This document shows, piece by piece, positions 31,829 through 42,834 of a stretch of DNA of 64,000 nucleotides (the stretch's first letter is position 1; each line of letters opens with the position of its first letter). Source of the stretch: Diphasiastrum complanatum (Eukaryota; Streptophyta; Lycopodiopsida; Lycopodiales; Lycopodiaceae); NCBI GenBank assembly GCA_029204225.1, contig MU831555.1, positions 124,688 to 188,687 of the forward strand. Reading direction: 5' to 3'. Below the pieces are notes generated by a model. The model was not told where the DNA came from. It worked only from the letters and a program-made list of their open reading frames with translations, and did no database searches. Both the position numbers and the translations under genes were made by a program.

Positions 31829-33888
31829 TTACCATGCCCGAAACGTGTGTTGGTGACATTTTGTTGTAGAGATATATCGAGCCCCTTTTGGCATGGAATT
31901 GGCTATAGGTCGAGATAAGTTTCCATGTGAACCTAGAGCAACTTGCAACGTACTTGCCATATGAGTGAGCTCTTTGATCTTGTTGCATGACATGTTTTCA
32001 ATATCGAAATGGGCATGGGTTGTGAAGGCCTCCAAAGCTTCACACAAATCAACAACTTTTGCTTGCAAGAAAGTAGCAAGACCTTCATGTTCTGTAACAA
32101 AAGAGTGAAGCCTTTCATCTTCTTCCTTGGGTGCTATATCAACCTTTTCTTCTTGTGCCGACATGTGGCAATGGCTAGTATGGGACATATGTTGCTCCCA
32201 CATCTGTGAGAAGTATTCTCTGCTTGAGTATGCATCTAATAGATGTGCATTATCCTTGTTTCCACTAAGTTCAATATAAGTAGAGTACAATGAATAATGG
32301 GAGCTCCTTAATAGAACATTCCCATCGGTAAAACCTAGAATGTCCAAACATAAGATCTTTTGACGAAAATGATCTTATTCGTCTTAACAAATTTATGTCC
32401 TCCTAGATAAAAAGATAAAGCTTTATCTGTCATTATCATAGTCTCCCCAACTGGGCTCAACTTCGAATGAGTAATATGGACCTCATTCTTTAGAAAATGC
32501 CTAAGATTGTGGCCAAGTTCACTATTCTTCTGGAACGAGGAAGCATGTTGTCTGTAACCACTTCGTCTCACAACAAAGTCATCAATTATGAGAGCATCCT
32601 GCAATAAAAAATAAGTTTAAATTTTTTTTTTTTTAACAGTTAGCAACATTTTTAGGCAAGGAAGTTAAAACACTTATACATTCTTCAACATCAACAGCAA
32701 CCAGATCCGGATGATCAATATTATGACACCTACTGAAGAAGAATCATCTGTGAAATGCATTAATAATGGACGAGGGAAGCCCATCTGGGACTGAAATGCC
32801 GTGAATTCTTCATCAAATGGTATGCTTCGTCCAGCGAAATTTGACAAAGCTTTCGTCAAACATTCTTCACCGGTCATAAGTCCATCCTCATCATTATAAT
32901 CAATTCCAGCCACAAGGTCATCTGTTTCAAAATCTACAAAGTCAGAGAATTCAAAAATTGTGCCGAATAATAAACATAGCACCTCATCTTCACGATAGTA
33001 AAAAAACTCTCACAAATCAGTTGTAGTAACATATACATCATCATTTATATAATATGCAAGCACATTAAAAAGACATTTAGATTAATCTACAGACATTGAT
33101 TCATCAGCAGTAATATTATGGCCAATGAAAGAATCCTGAAGCACATCAGTATTAACATCAAGAGAATCACTATCCTTATCAGGGGTGTTGATAAGGAAGT
33201 GACGAATATCTTCAAAGGATGATGGATGATACAATCTGAGGATCAAAAGCAACAACTTCCTCATCATCCAGGATCTGAACTAACAGAAAAGTACAAAACC
33301 AGTCTGGTATTCAACAAAACGACATTTCTTTTTACAGTAAGGACACATCACAATGCTTTTAAATTGGTCAAACAAATTAGTAAACATTATATCTAGTCTT
33401 TGCTTGAACTGTGAGAAGAAATGGACAAGATCAGTATAATGCATGAAGGAGAGTGAACCGACTTAGATAACATGTATATTGAGTATAGTTCTGAATCCAA
33501 AATAATGGTCATAAAATACTTCTGAATTGGGTTGTGCAGTCTTGAAAACATGTAAATATGGGCGAAATAGGTTGTGGAAGTAGTCTAAGTTGTCAGTTAT
33601 TCCAAATTTAGTAAGAAATGCACTCAGGCTCGTGTCACGGATAGATCCGGAGGACGAGTGTTGCAGCTTATCAAACCAAAATGTCAGTAAAAGTGTAATA
33701 TAAATGATTATCATTCCCATGGGGAGCATCATAAAGAGGTATTCTGTCATTATTGGTGAGATAAAAGGATTTAGCAATGAAGTCCAGTGGAATGGAAATG
33801 TAAACCTGGTTGTCTTATGACATTTTTGGGTAGGTGGCCAGTATTGCCATTGAAAATGGTACAAACAAACACCAAGACAAATATTCAT
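31829..33888 (-). pseudogene. unrecognised minus-strand coding-like region, apparently spliced
   Basis: Several minus frames (33463-33888, 33082-33267, 32674-32982, 32335-32604, 31829-32347) are longer than the AT-rich background suggests. Acceptor-like sites occur between them (ttctcacag near 33408, ttttctgttag near 33284). The piece after the first of these reads IVMCPYCKKKCRFVEYQTG, with a CxxC...C zinc-type cluster, then acidic QILDDEEVVAFDPQIV in a shifted frame. The lower part (31829-32347) is acidic with KVDIAPKEEDERLHSF. I do not recognise the family. It could be a decayed host gene or a DNA transposon ORF. Confidence 0.35.
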
Positions 33889-36028
33889 TCAAGCAAGAAA
33901 TCCAAATAACCAAAACAAGAATGCCACAAGGCCAAACGATTGCTGCAGGCAATGCTTACAATGGGCTATGTCGACCCTCAACAGTCTTCATAAACTTGCT
34001 ACTCACTTATTTAGATAAAGCGGTTCCAAACGCAACATAGTTCGATTAAAAACTGGGTCCAGATCTAATTATAAATCTATGCATGGCATAGAATCCATTA
34101 TTCTGTAGAATCACCATGAATTTCCTAGGATCAGTCAGAAGAAATAGTAACAACAAGGGTGTGATTCATTCCACAAGAAACTGAAATGCAGTATAACGTT
34201 CTTGAGAAACCGAAAGTGTCTGTCACCTAGTCCTTCATATTCTTGTGAAAATACAAACTACATCTACAAGGTTGGCGTATCACTACATTGATTCAAGCCG
34301 ACGAAGACGATAGACACTATTTTATTTTGCCATAATAGCTCAGACAGAAGAGAAATAAACAAGCACTCTACTCCAGCTTTCTACCAAGCAGAACAACGAA
34401 TGAATTAATGAGAATGAGCATGGGCTCTGCTATATGTGTTTTTGAGGAAGCAGGCAAAATGCCCATAAGATCTGAAACGTCGTATTTGGTGAGGTATCCA
34501 ATGGTTTGTTGTCACGTAGAGAGAGTCCGGTGTGAAACAGTGTGCCTTTGCCACCTAGAAATAAACATACGTTCTAGAGAAAGTAGTTATGGTGTTTTAC
34601 TAACATGGTGGGAACTTCATGTCACCAGTTCTTCAAAAATTTACCCTTCAATAGCTTAAAGACAGGCTTCAAACTTCATTAGGAGGATGATGTACTTCTG
34701 GCCTATGTCTAGCCTTGTGCAGATCATAAAAAAGTTACAGGTACATAGGTACATCAGTGTGAATGTTGAATGGTCAATTCGGTAGATCAAATATTTATCT
34801 GATGGTCGAATGTTCGTTTGTCTGATTCTCTAATCAACAGCTAGGTATAAGTCCCATAAATCGTGATGATGATTCAATAAGAACGTGCATACCCTGCAAA
34901 CAGCCGCTTAGAAGAGATTGTTGGCTGATGGCAGATAACTGACTGTACACGTTGTATAACCTTTAGTATGAAAGAAAGTGTGCAATTAGATTGGAAGAGA
35001 GAGACAGACGCATCAGCAGGGAGTTCAAATGCTTGATAGAATGAAGTTCGGATGTGCATAACGGCAGACCCTCGAATCTTCAGCCTTCAAATAGTCAACA
35101 TGCAAGGAATTCAACTAACTGACATGAAGAGCTTCTTCAAAAACTCGTTAACAGACCTTTGAATATTCAGATCTCAAATCATAATCACGTGACTGAGTTA
35201 CAAACGCGGCTGCTGGTCTTCGAATTAAAACCTTTCAAACTTATTTGTCTTGCCCTTCAATGATATATAAAATCGCCAACATCAGCCTTGGTTGAAGTGT
35301 GCGCTGCTAAAGCTCTTCTGCAGATTGCCATTTAGTATTCCGCGTGAAAGAATCTTCATTTAGAAATGGTTATAGGCAGCCGTTCAGAGCCTTGAAATAA
35401 CCTTCAGTAGGAGAGTATTCAGATAATCGTTTTGAAAAAGATACATCCACTGGAATGTCGCTATAGATTCTCTTTGGATAGCCATTTGATAATCGTTATC
35501 AAATCTGCCTCGATACATTAATGCGCTGCTAGAAATTTACTCAAGCTACTTCAGTGATGACCGCCCCCAGATATATGAGTGATGAGCCTGCGTGCATAAT
35601 CAGTGCACTGGCTACCTTCGAAGATAGTGAGAGAGATCAAATAATAAATGTTCGCTTCAAAATGGCTCGAACAAGAAAAGAGAGAACGTCTAATCTGCCT
35701 TCGAACTGGCTTGAAGAAGAAATATTTGCTTCAGATCTGGTGTCTGGGGGAAGATGCCAATCTTCTTTCTCTGGCTGCCGCTGAAGAACACATAGTTATG
35801 GCTGCGGACCTGGCTTCAAATGCTAAGAAAGAATGTAGCAACAAGGGGCATTCATGCTTTAGATTAGCAGATGTTCAATCTCGATAACTTTGTCACAATG
35901 TCTTACGTCTTACTAATGGATCCACACCAGCAACAAAATACATGCTCGTGCCTTGTCATATCAAATAAGATAATTTAAATGCTTCTTGTTGTCTATAGCT
36001 TTATCATTGGCATTATCAATGGAAATAG
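33889..36028. other. unassigned flank of the composite insertion
   Basis: About 2.1 kb with no recognisable coding frame, LTR or repeat. It is slightly less AT-rich than its neighbours and rich in cttcaaa-type words. Short open frames at 34408-34659 and 35554-35887 show no motif. It ends at the AATAG target copy (36024-36028). Confidence 0.5.
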
Positions 36029-36632
36029 TGTCAGAAATTGTGAACTCTTGCAACTTTTCGCGAAGGCGACGAACATACCCCGAAGACCGAAAGAAAAGTA
36101 TTCGAGATTCGACCTAACGACCAGGTGATGAAACACACTAGAAAAAGACACGAAATGAAAGAAAACAATTCGCGCTACCAACTGGCAGCTCAACGAGCGT
36201 GGTGTATTGTACTTCACGCTCAGCTGAAAGAGACAACGATAACAGAGAATAACTAACTAGTTGATTAACATTAACTTGTCTTGTAATTCTCTGATTAACT
36301 ATCTTGTAAACTCCACACAGTGGAGATAAATATGCATTTTTTATCAACACGATGAAGAGACGATGTAGAGAATGAAAAGAATAGAAGAGAGAAACATTGT
36401 GCATGAAAGTATGCCAACGAGCAGAACACAACGATTGAGGTGAGCATCAGGCTGCCAATGAGCGAGACACTGACCAACTCACTGGAAAACGCAAAAGCAA
36501 AAAATACAATCGCTCTCTTCTCCACCTCATCGTTTGTGTCGTCTTCTTGATTGATTCTCTCATGATCTGTGATCTGTAGTTGCTTGCTCAGGATCCTGAA
36601 AAAATAAAAAAAATGCAAACAAAATTTCTACA
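36029..36632 (+). repeat. 5' LTR of composite element (604 bp)
   Basis: TG...CA LTR, close to the 3' copy. It lacks a segment of about 20 bp (gcgaaacaaagtgaaggtc) present at about 48886 in the 3' LTR. Its TATA region reads gagataaatatgc where the 3' LTR has gatataaataca. Confidence 0.92.
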
Positions 36633-36644
36633 TGGTATCAGAGC
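36633..36644 (+). promoter_or_regulatory. primer binding site of composite element
   Basis: TGGTATCAGAGC immediately after the 5' LTR, complementary to the 3' end of initiator methionine tRNA; typical for plant copia elements. Confidence 0.93.
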
Positions 36645-36697
36645 CCCAAATTATCGCTACATGATATCCGAACAGTGATTCTCTAAGACAACACAAT

Positions 36698-36951
36698 ATG
36701 GCTACAATAATCCAGACGAGAATAGCAATCAATCTTGATGGTGAAAACTACAGAGTATGGAAATTCAAAATCAAAACACTTCTGAAGGGTGAAGGCATCT
36801 AGTCAGTGACCGAACTCACAGAGGTGCACCCAAGGAGAGCTGAGTGGATCGGAAAAGATGAACGTGCAATGGCGATCATCGTTTCGTCCATTAACGAAGA
36901 AATACTCATGCAAATTGAAGACTGTGAGAGTAGCCATGAAGCATGGAAAGA
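36698..36951 (+). pseudogene. outer copia gag N-terminus
   Basis: An ATG at 36698 opens MATIIQTRIAINLDGENYR, then VWKFKIKTLLKGEGI, a stop, SVTELTEVHPRRAEW, MAIIVSSINEEILMQIEDC and SHEAWK. This is the N-terminal half of a copia gag (Y..WK.K+...L; W+..E). It then changes abruptly, at about 36951, into gypsy gag sequence. Confidence 0.85.
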
Positions 36952-37556
36952 CTAAAGCAGAAGTACGAAGTTCTATTTGTACAGAAAATCACACAGTGAA
37001 CGAGTGTCTTCAATTGAAAAAACGAATGGAAATCAGTGTTTGCCATCTGTGTAATTCACCTGACCATGAGACTGCCTTTTGCAACTTCAACCCTCGGATG
37101 ATTTAGCAACGGTATGCCCAGATGGGATATCAAGATCCACAGTATGGAGGCAATCCAGCAGCAAGACTACGACAATCTACTCTTGGATACCCAGAGCGTC
37201 TAGCCTTGCCTGCCCCACCAAAGCACTCCGCTTTTCCTGCCAATCTGATGGAACCAGAACCTTACAGAAGTGCTGAACAATGGAGCTATGGTAATGATCA
37301 GGAAGGTGGATCTTCAGAACAATATGCCATTTATGCTGCCGCTCAACAACAAGCCTCGAGAAATTGGGCCAGACCACCACTTGGATGCTTTGCATGTGGA
37401 GAAAATCACAGAGTTGCAGAATGCCCAAATAAAGGAAAATTTGTACCATTCTGTCGTGACTGTGGATATGGGCATTGCTATAAAGACTGTCCAGCAAGAT
37501 CGAAGCCACCACCAGCTACAACACCTGTAAATTTGATAACAATCAAGCAAGGATAG
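36952..37556 (+). pseudogene. Ty3/gypsy gag C-terminal part with three zinc knuckles
   Basis: TENHTVNECLQLKK leads to knuckle CHLCNSPDHETAFC, a TAG, then a P/Q/A-rich linker (MGYQDPQYGG). Two further knuckles follow, CFACGENHRVAECP and CRDCGYGHCYKDCP, of the CX2CX3-4HX4-5C type. The ORF 37122-37556 is open for 144 residues. The capsid domain that should precede it is replaced by copia gag. Confidence 0.8.
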
Positions 37557-37583
37557 GTAGCTCATAATAAACCAAGTGCACCC

Positions 37584-37904
37584 TTGATGGTGGTCACCAG
37601 AGCACAAAAGCAAAAAGAACCAGTAGTGGATTCAGTACCTGCTGATTCTATACCATTGAATGATACACCAACAACATCAGAAGTTTATCCAAATTTTAAT
37701 GCAGAAAAACAAAGATATCAGGATATGAGACTGTGGATTAAGCATCTGCAAGAAGAAGAGGAACTTGAAGCTACTAAAGTAACAGCTGAAGTTCGGTCTT
37801 CACCATTGCAGCCTTCAAGAAATTTACAAAAGGATATGAATGATCAATTACATCATCACGAAGAACTTTTCAAGATGACAGAACCGGAAGCACCGCATAC
37901 ATAA
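37584..37904 (+). pseudogene. gypsy gag-pol linker ORF
   Basis: An open frame of 106 residues starting MMVVTRAQKQKEPVVDSV, acidic and low in complexity, between the zinc knuckles and the protease. VTRAQ-type starts are common just ahead of gypsy protease. A stop at 37902 separates it from the protease frame. Confidence 0.6.
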
Positions 37905-37910
37905 GTACTC

Positions 37911-38816
37911 ATGAATATTTTGTCTAGCAAGATCAATATCTCATTGGGAGAGCTCCTAAAGTTGGTGCCAAAAGCAAAAGAAGTCTTAGTGCAAAAGTTA
38001 GCTCAAGAAGAATCAGAAGACCATCAGGAGCCGCTCTTTTGTGCTGGATTTGAAGAACCTAACGATGTACTACATGTTGGAGCAGCTTGGGAAAGTGAAC
38101 AAAAGAATATCAGTCTGTCAATACAACATAGACAATTTTCTAAAGAAGCAGCCGTGATAGACGGCGGTTCAAGAGTTAACTTGATTTCTACAAAGCTATG
38201 TACAAAATGGGACCTTACAAAGATTACGCATGCTACTTTTGCTATTAAGCTACCTGATCAAACGACGGTTCATCCACGAGGAATGGTGGAAGATATACCT
38301 GTCAAGATTGCAGGAGTACAATTCGTCACTACTTTTGTCGTGATGGACTTATCAGAAGCACCAAATGTCTACCGAGTTCTCTTAGGACGTCCATGGTTAC
38401 GAGTTGCGCAAGTAATTCATAACTGGGGTATCGGCAAAATCACTTTTGAAAATCGTGAACGTGCAGTTAAAATTGATCCTACGACTTGGACTATCAAGCC
38501 AGTGGTTCAAAAAGTGGATGACAATTCATCAACAACGGATCAAACTTGTGATCAACCAGAGAAAAAATTGGGAGTTCACTACGATTCTCAAACGGATACT
38601 GTCAATTGGAACGAAGCTCTTGCAACAATTGATTGTACAGTAGGATATATGTGTCAACAAGATATTCAATCAGAGATGAGCGAGATTTCCTTGTTAGATC
38701 GAACTTTGGATATGCCAATCACGTTTCCACTAAATGTGCTGAATGTAGCCTGGATATCAACGGGACCTATACCAGATCCAATTGAGGATGATCTCATATC
38801 AATGAGCCATGCTTAA
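37911..38816 (+). CDS. Ty3/gypsy aspartic protease region (301 aa ORF)
   Basis: An open frame with an acidic N-terminus and a retropepsin-like core: EAAVIDGGSRVNLISTKLC provides the catalytic Asp in a DGGS context, then VTTFVVMDLSEAPNVYRVLL, GRPWLR, the usual flap and C-terminal blocks. The role is cleavage of the element's polyprotein. It is the longest intact gypsy ORF here. In this lineage DGGS in place of DSG/DTG is seen in related plant gypsy elements. Confidence 0.82.
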   Translation: MNILSSKINISLGELLKLVPKAKEVLVQKLAQEESEDHQEPLFCAGFEEPNDVLHVGAAWESEQKNISLSIQHRQFSKEAAVIDGGSRVNLISTKLCTKWDLTKITHATFAIKLPDQTTVHPRGMVEDIPVKIAGVQFVTTFVVMDLSEAPNVYRVLLGRPWLRVAQVIHNWGIGKITFENRERAVKIDPTTWTIKPVVQKVDDNSSTTDQTCDQPEKKLGVHYDSQTDTVNWNEALATIDCTVGYMCQQDIQSEMSEISLLDRTLDMPITFPLNVLNVAWISTGPIPDPIEDDLISMSHA

Positions 38817-38863
38817 CTTATGATGACAATGCAGAACTTACAGATGAACAAATTTTACATCAT

Positions 38864-39124
38864 ATGGATCCGATCAAATTTGGAGTGCGTAATGTTCCTG
38901 ATGAACCAACAATCAAGTTGTCCAAAGCAATTATATTGAAGGGAGACAAGATGGCAGATTCGATGACGAAGAAACAAGCAAAGCAACATTATAATATGGT
39001 CCTGAAATGGGAAAATCCCCCTCAAAAGATTGATTTAAAGGAAGTGCCACCTCTATTGGATAAAGACAAAGGAAAAGTCAAGAATGTTATGTCCATGACC
39101 AATACATATACAGTATACTCCTAG
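38864..39124 (+). pseudogene. gypsy pre-RT region
   Basis: An open frame of 86 residues with EPTIKLSKAIILKGDKMADS, a spacer between protease and RT. It ends at 39124; the RT palm motifs that should follow (including YxDD) are absent from 39125-39335, so the RT is deleted. Confidence 0.5.
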
Positions 39125-39335
39125 TCTTGGATACACGATACTCTAGTTATGCCACGTCATATTGGACATGACCCGAAAGTAATTAAGATCCTTGTGAGGC
39201 CCTGAACACACTAAATGGAGTTTAGACAAGGTATGAGATAGTGTTTGCATGTGTAGAGTTATCAATAGCAATTCTATGAATAGTTGGTCCATGCTTAGGA
39301 CTCTATTCTAGGAGAATCTATGTATAGGGAACTTA

Positions 39336-39908
39336 GAAGCCTTTGAAAAGTTAAAAAAAACATTATCTTTAGCACCAATACTGCGTTCTCCAGATTGGAC
39401 ATTAGAGTTTCATGTTCATACAGATGCCTCAAAATACGCCATTGGATCAGTTTTGACGTAGCCATGTGACTATAAGAAGGATTATTCTATACGATTTGGA
39501 AGCGGACAACTTACAGATCCAGAGAAGAATTATTCAACAACAGAACGTGAAGCGCTAGCAATGATTTTTTTTGTTTGGAAATTTCGTCACTATCTCATGG
39601 AAACGCACTTTTATATGGATCATCAACCGTTACTTTACTTGGTAAATAAGATGTGTAATACTGGACGTATTGCAAGATGGTTATTATTATTGACTGAATT
39701 TGACTTTCGAATTGTGGTCACAAAGGGGAAGCAACATTATCTAGCCAATTACGTTTCACGAATTGAATCCGCACCAGTTAATATTGAAGTGGATGATGAA
39801 CTGCCAGATGCTGCATTGTTCTATGTTGAAGCAGTACCTGAGTGGGCGACAGATATTGTTGAGTACCTGATGCTAGGACAACCGAATGACTCTTTGACAA
39901 AAGTATAG
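39336..39908 (+). pseudogene. Ty3/gypsy RNase H
   Basis: FEKLKKTLSLAPILRSPDW, FHVHTDASKYAIGSVLT (first catalytic Asp in TDAS), stop, then YSTTEREALAMIFFVWKFRH (catalytic Glu), MDHQPLLYLVNK and GRIARWLLLLTEFDF. This is the typical gypsy RNase H. It is broken by a TAG near 39460 and open from 39561. Confidence 0.88.
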
Positions 39909-39911
39909 AAA

Positions 39912-41097
39912 AGACAATTGATTCATAAGGCTCAACCTTATCAATTAATTGCAGGACAATTGTATCGTCGTGGATCAGATAATATTTTACGAAGATGTGT
40001 TTTACCGCATGAAGTACCAGATCTAATCATGTTTTCACATGATGGCATGGGTGGAGGACACTTCTCTACATATATTACTGTTTGCAAACTTTTGCAATCC
40101 AGTTGTTGGTGGCCTACGCTTCATAAGGACATTGAAAATTTTATTCAGACATGTGATGTCTGCCAGTGAGCACGACGGCCTACTCGATAGAATTATGAAC
40201 CCTTACATCCAATTTTATCGCAAGCACCGTTTGAAAAATGGGGACTGGATTATGTTGGTCCTATTCATCCCGCTGCTCAAGGATCTCAGGACCGATACAT
40301 TATCGTCGCAACTGATTATATGACCAAGTGGGTTGAAGCCAAAGCTGTCAAAATAGCTGATGCAAAATCTACAGCTAAGTTTCTATATAAAAATATTATA
40401 GTCATATTTGGATGTCCGATCGAAATTGTCAATGATCAGGGTACACACTTTGTTAATCAAACAATGAAGTGTTTATTGGAAGATTTTTTTGTTATACACA
40501 GATTTAGTACTCCGTATTATCCCAGAGGGAATGGCCAAGGTGAATCTTCCAATAAGATTCTCTGCAACAGTTGAAGCGAGTCGGTCTGATTGGGAACATA
40601 AACTGTATGCAGCATTATGGGCATTCAAAATCGCTTACAAAAATAGTACAAATCAAACACCTTTTCAACTGGTTTATAGTCAAGATGCTGTTATGCCAAT
40701 TGAATTTTTAATCCCATCTTTACGCATAGCAGCAACAGAATGATTAAATGATGATCAGTCTTTACAACTTTGCCACGATGCGTTGCACAAATTATGTGAA
40801 ACCCAATTGATCGCAGTTCATCCCTTAGCAGTAGAGAAAGCCCGCCGCAAGGCATGGCACGATCGGCGATTGCATAAGAAAGATCTGGAAGCAGGAGATC
40901 TTGCATTGATGTACAAAACAGAGCTAATCAAGGGTAAGTTGAAGTTTACTGGGGAAGGCCCGTATAAAGTGAAGGAAATCATGAACTATGGCATAGTAAT
41001 TCTTGAGCACTTGGATGGGAAACGATTTGATACTCTGGTAAATGGCAGTCGATTATGCAGGTTTCGGCAACCTGCTCCGCTAGTTCAGCAAGCCTGA
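39912..41097 (+). pseudogene. Ty3/gypsy integrase
   Basis: The H2C2 zinc site is HFSTYITVCKLLQSSCWWP with CDVC at 40160. The catalytic triad is visible: GLDYVGPIHP (D), VNDQGTHFVN (D), GNGQGESSNK (E). The C-terminal part KARRKAWHDRRLHKKDLEAG, LKFTGEGPYKV and GSRLCRFRQP completes it. Frames are split by a TGA near 40167, a shift near 40565 and a TGA at 40741. No chromodomain is seen. The zinc domain is nearly the same as that at 25925. Confidence 0.9.
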
Positions 41098-41690
41098 TCT
41101 CAATATATTTTTTCATTTTATTTGTTTTTTCAATTTTTTGTTTTCAGTATTTAATTTGCTGACTTTTTTTTTTTGGAAAAAGACAGTTGAAAAAAAAAAG
41201 AAAAAAGAAGAAAAAAATAAAAAATAAGAAAAGACTGATGAGCAAAAGTCAAAAAGTCATCAGCATAAGAAAACAGAAGCACAATATTTTTATGGAAAAT
41301 GATTTAGAAAATCACTGTCTTGGGTTGATTTGGCCAATACAGTATCAAAAACCTTCGCTGAGCTCTCAGACCGTACATCTACCCTTGATTTATCTAAATT
41401 GAGGTGGGCGAAGGTTTCTGACAAGAGAAAATTCAATTTTTGAGTCAGGCAAATGTTCAGTGATATGCCATTTTAGGAACCTTCGCCGACCTGCTAGATG
41501 ATCTTAAAATGTCAAAATCAGGTTGTTTATAGGTTCAGATTGTGAAAAAAAACATTTATGACAGTACCTGGATGAAGGACCCTCATGGGCGAAGGTTCAT
41601 CCTTTGCCAGCCCTAGAAAACGTTCGTCTGATAGGTTCAGATTCCTAAAAACCTTCGTCGAGATTTTTATAGTCTATTTTTACATTACTG
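41098..41690 (+). other. gypsy 3' non-coding spacer with CCTTCGYC inverted repeats
   Basis: An A-rich stretch (41190-41235) gives a lysine-only open frame that is not a gene. From 41345 to 41660 the word ACCTTCG[CT] or its complement GCGAAGGT occurs about five times in both orientations, so hairpins can form. Confidence 0.6.
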
Positions 41691-41693
41691 TAC

Positions 41694-42834
41694 ATGCCTG
41701 CAAATTTTTGTTCAGAACTGATCAGCCCAACTACTATTCAGTGTAATGGACCCACTAAATTCACCTATAAGTTGGCTGAATTCGATTCATTCCTCACTTG
41801 TGCTAGCGAAGCTCTTGAGAATTTTTCTTGTGACCAAAGCCTTCCAAATTTCCTGCATTGCCTTCTGATACATTCTCACGCAGTTATAATTCCTTTCTGA
41901 TCATCATGTCTTCTACTGATACTTCCCAGTCTTCGCGCTATACTATCCATTGTGATGTCCCATCTGCAACGGACATCATGATTCGTCCTAACACAAGCAT
42001 GGTCACTCAGTGGATGACCCTTGCGGAGCCTCTACTTACTATAATGGATATTCATGAGAGAACCTTTTCGGGATGAATCAATATGGATTTCATCACTCTT
42101 GCCTTCAGTACGTGGAAGGAAGAGAAATCCAAGTTTTACATCACCTTCCAAGGAGCCACACACAAGGTGCGTGTCACTGAGGCCGCAATTGCAGCTATAG
42201 GAATCTCATCCGATACGCATGCCTCACCCAATCACAAGCACACCAAACAGGCCATCAAGCCATACATTGACCTCACCAATGATATGCATTGGACCAATGA
42301 TATGCATTGGACTAATGATGGTTACCTTCTGAAAGCCATCACTGAGCCTTCCATCCATGCCGCTGTCCAATTGTGAATCATTTCCTGATGGTTGGCAACC
42401 TCAGGAAAGACCGCATCACATCTCAAATCCTTCACAGGATAGTGGAGTCCCATATCAAGTTGGCCAAAGCCCCTCTTGAACCATATAACTGGTTCAAGAC
42501 TGTTTCTGGAGAGCTCAAGCGAGCTATTAAGGCCAATACAAAGCAGCAGTTTGTCGCTGGCTCTCTATTGTCCCTCTTAGCCGCTTCTCACTTAGAAAAC
42601 AGAATCCATGGCTTCCACTTGGATTCTGTGCTTTCGGTTTACGAAGAAGCACCAACCAAGTCATCTCACCAGGCCTCAAGTTCTCATAATCGTCGTCGTC
42701 CACGCAGCGACATCGTAATTCCTGACTCACCTTCCGCGTCACGACGTCGTACTAGGCATACCTCGTCAGCTGCGCTTCCACCCCTTGCTGGTGTTCGCAC
42801 TGAACTTCCCATTCCCCTCGTCTCTGCTCCCATA
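41694..42834 (+). pseudogene. gypsy downstream ORF (extra ORF after integrase), copy 1
   Basis: Broken frames: MSSTDTSQSSRYTIHCDVP, stop, then FITLAFSTWKEEKSKFYITF, AAIAAIGISSDTH, GYLLKAITEPSIHAA, stop by a 1-nt loss at about 42375, NHFLMVGNLRKDRI, LAKAPLEPYNWF, TKQQFVAGSLLSLLAASHLE, then an R/S/P-rich tail (RRRPRSD). Its place after pol is where some plant gypsy lineages carry an extra or env-like ORF. I see no signal peptide or membrane segment, so I do not call it env. An 18 bp duplication (tgcattggaccaatgata) sits near 42283. Confidence 0.55.

Noticed and set aside
34408-35887. Several open frames of 60-83 codons as host genes
   Set aside because: No motif, overlapping frames on the same strand, and lengths expected by chance.
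41187-41402. Lysine-rich open frame resembling a nuclear localisation signal
   Set aside because: It is an A-rich low-complexity tract after the gypsy integrase; no conserved context.
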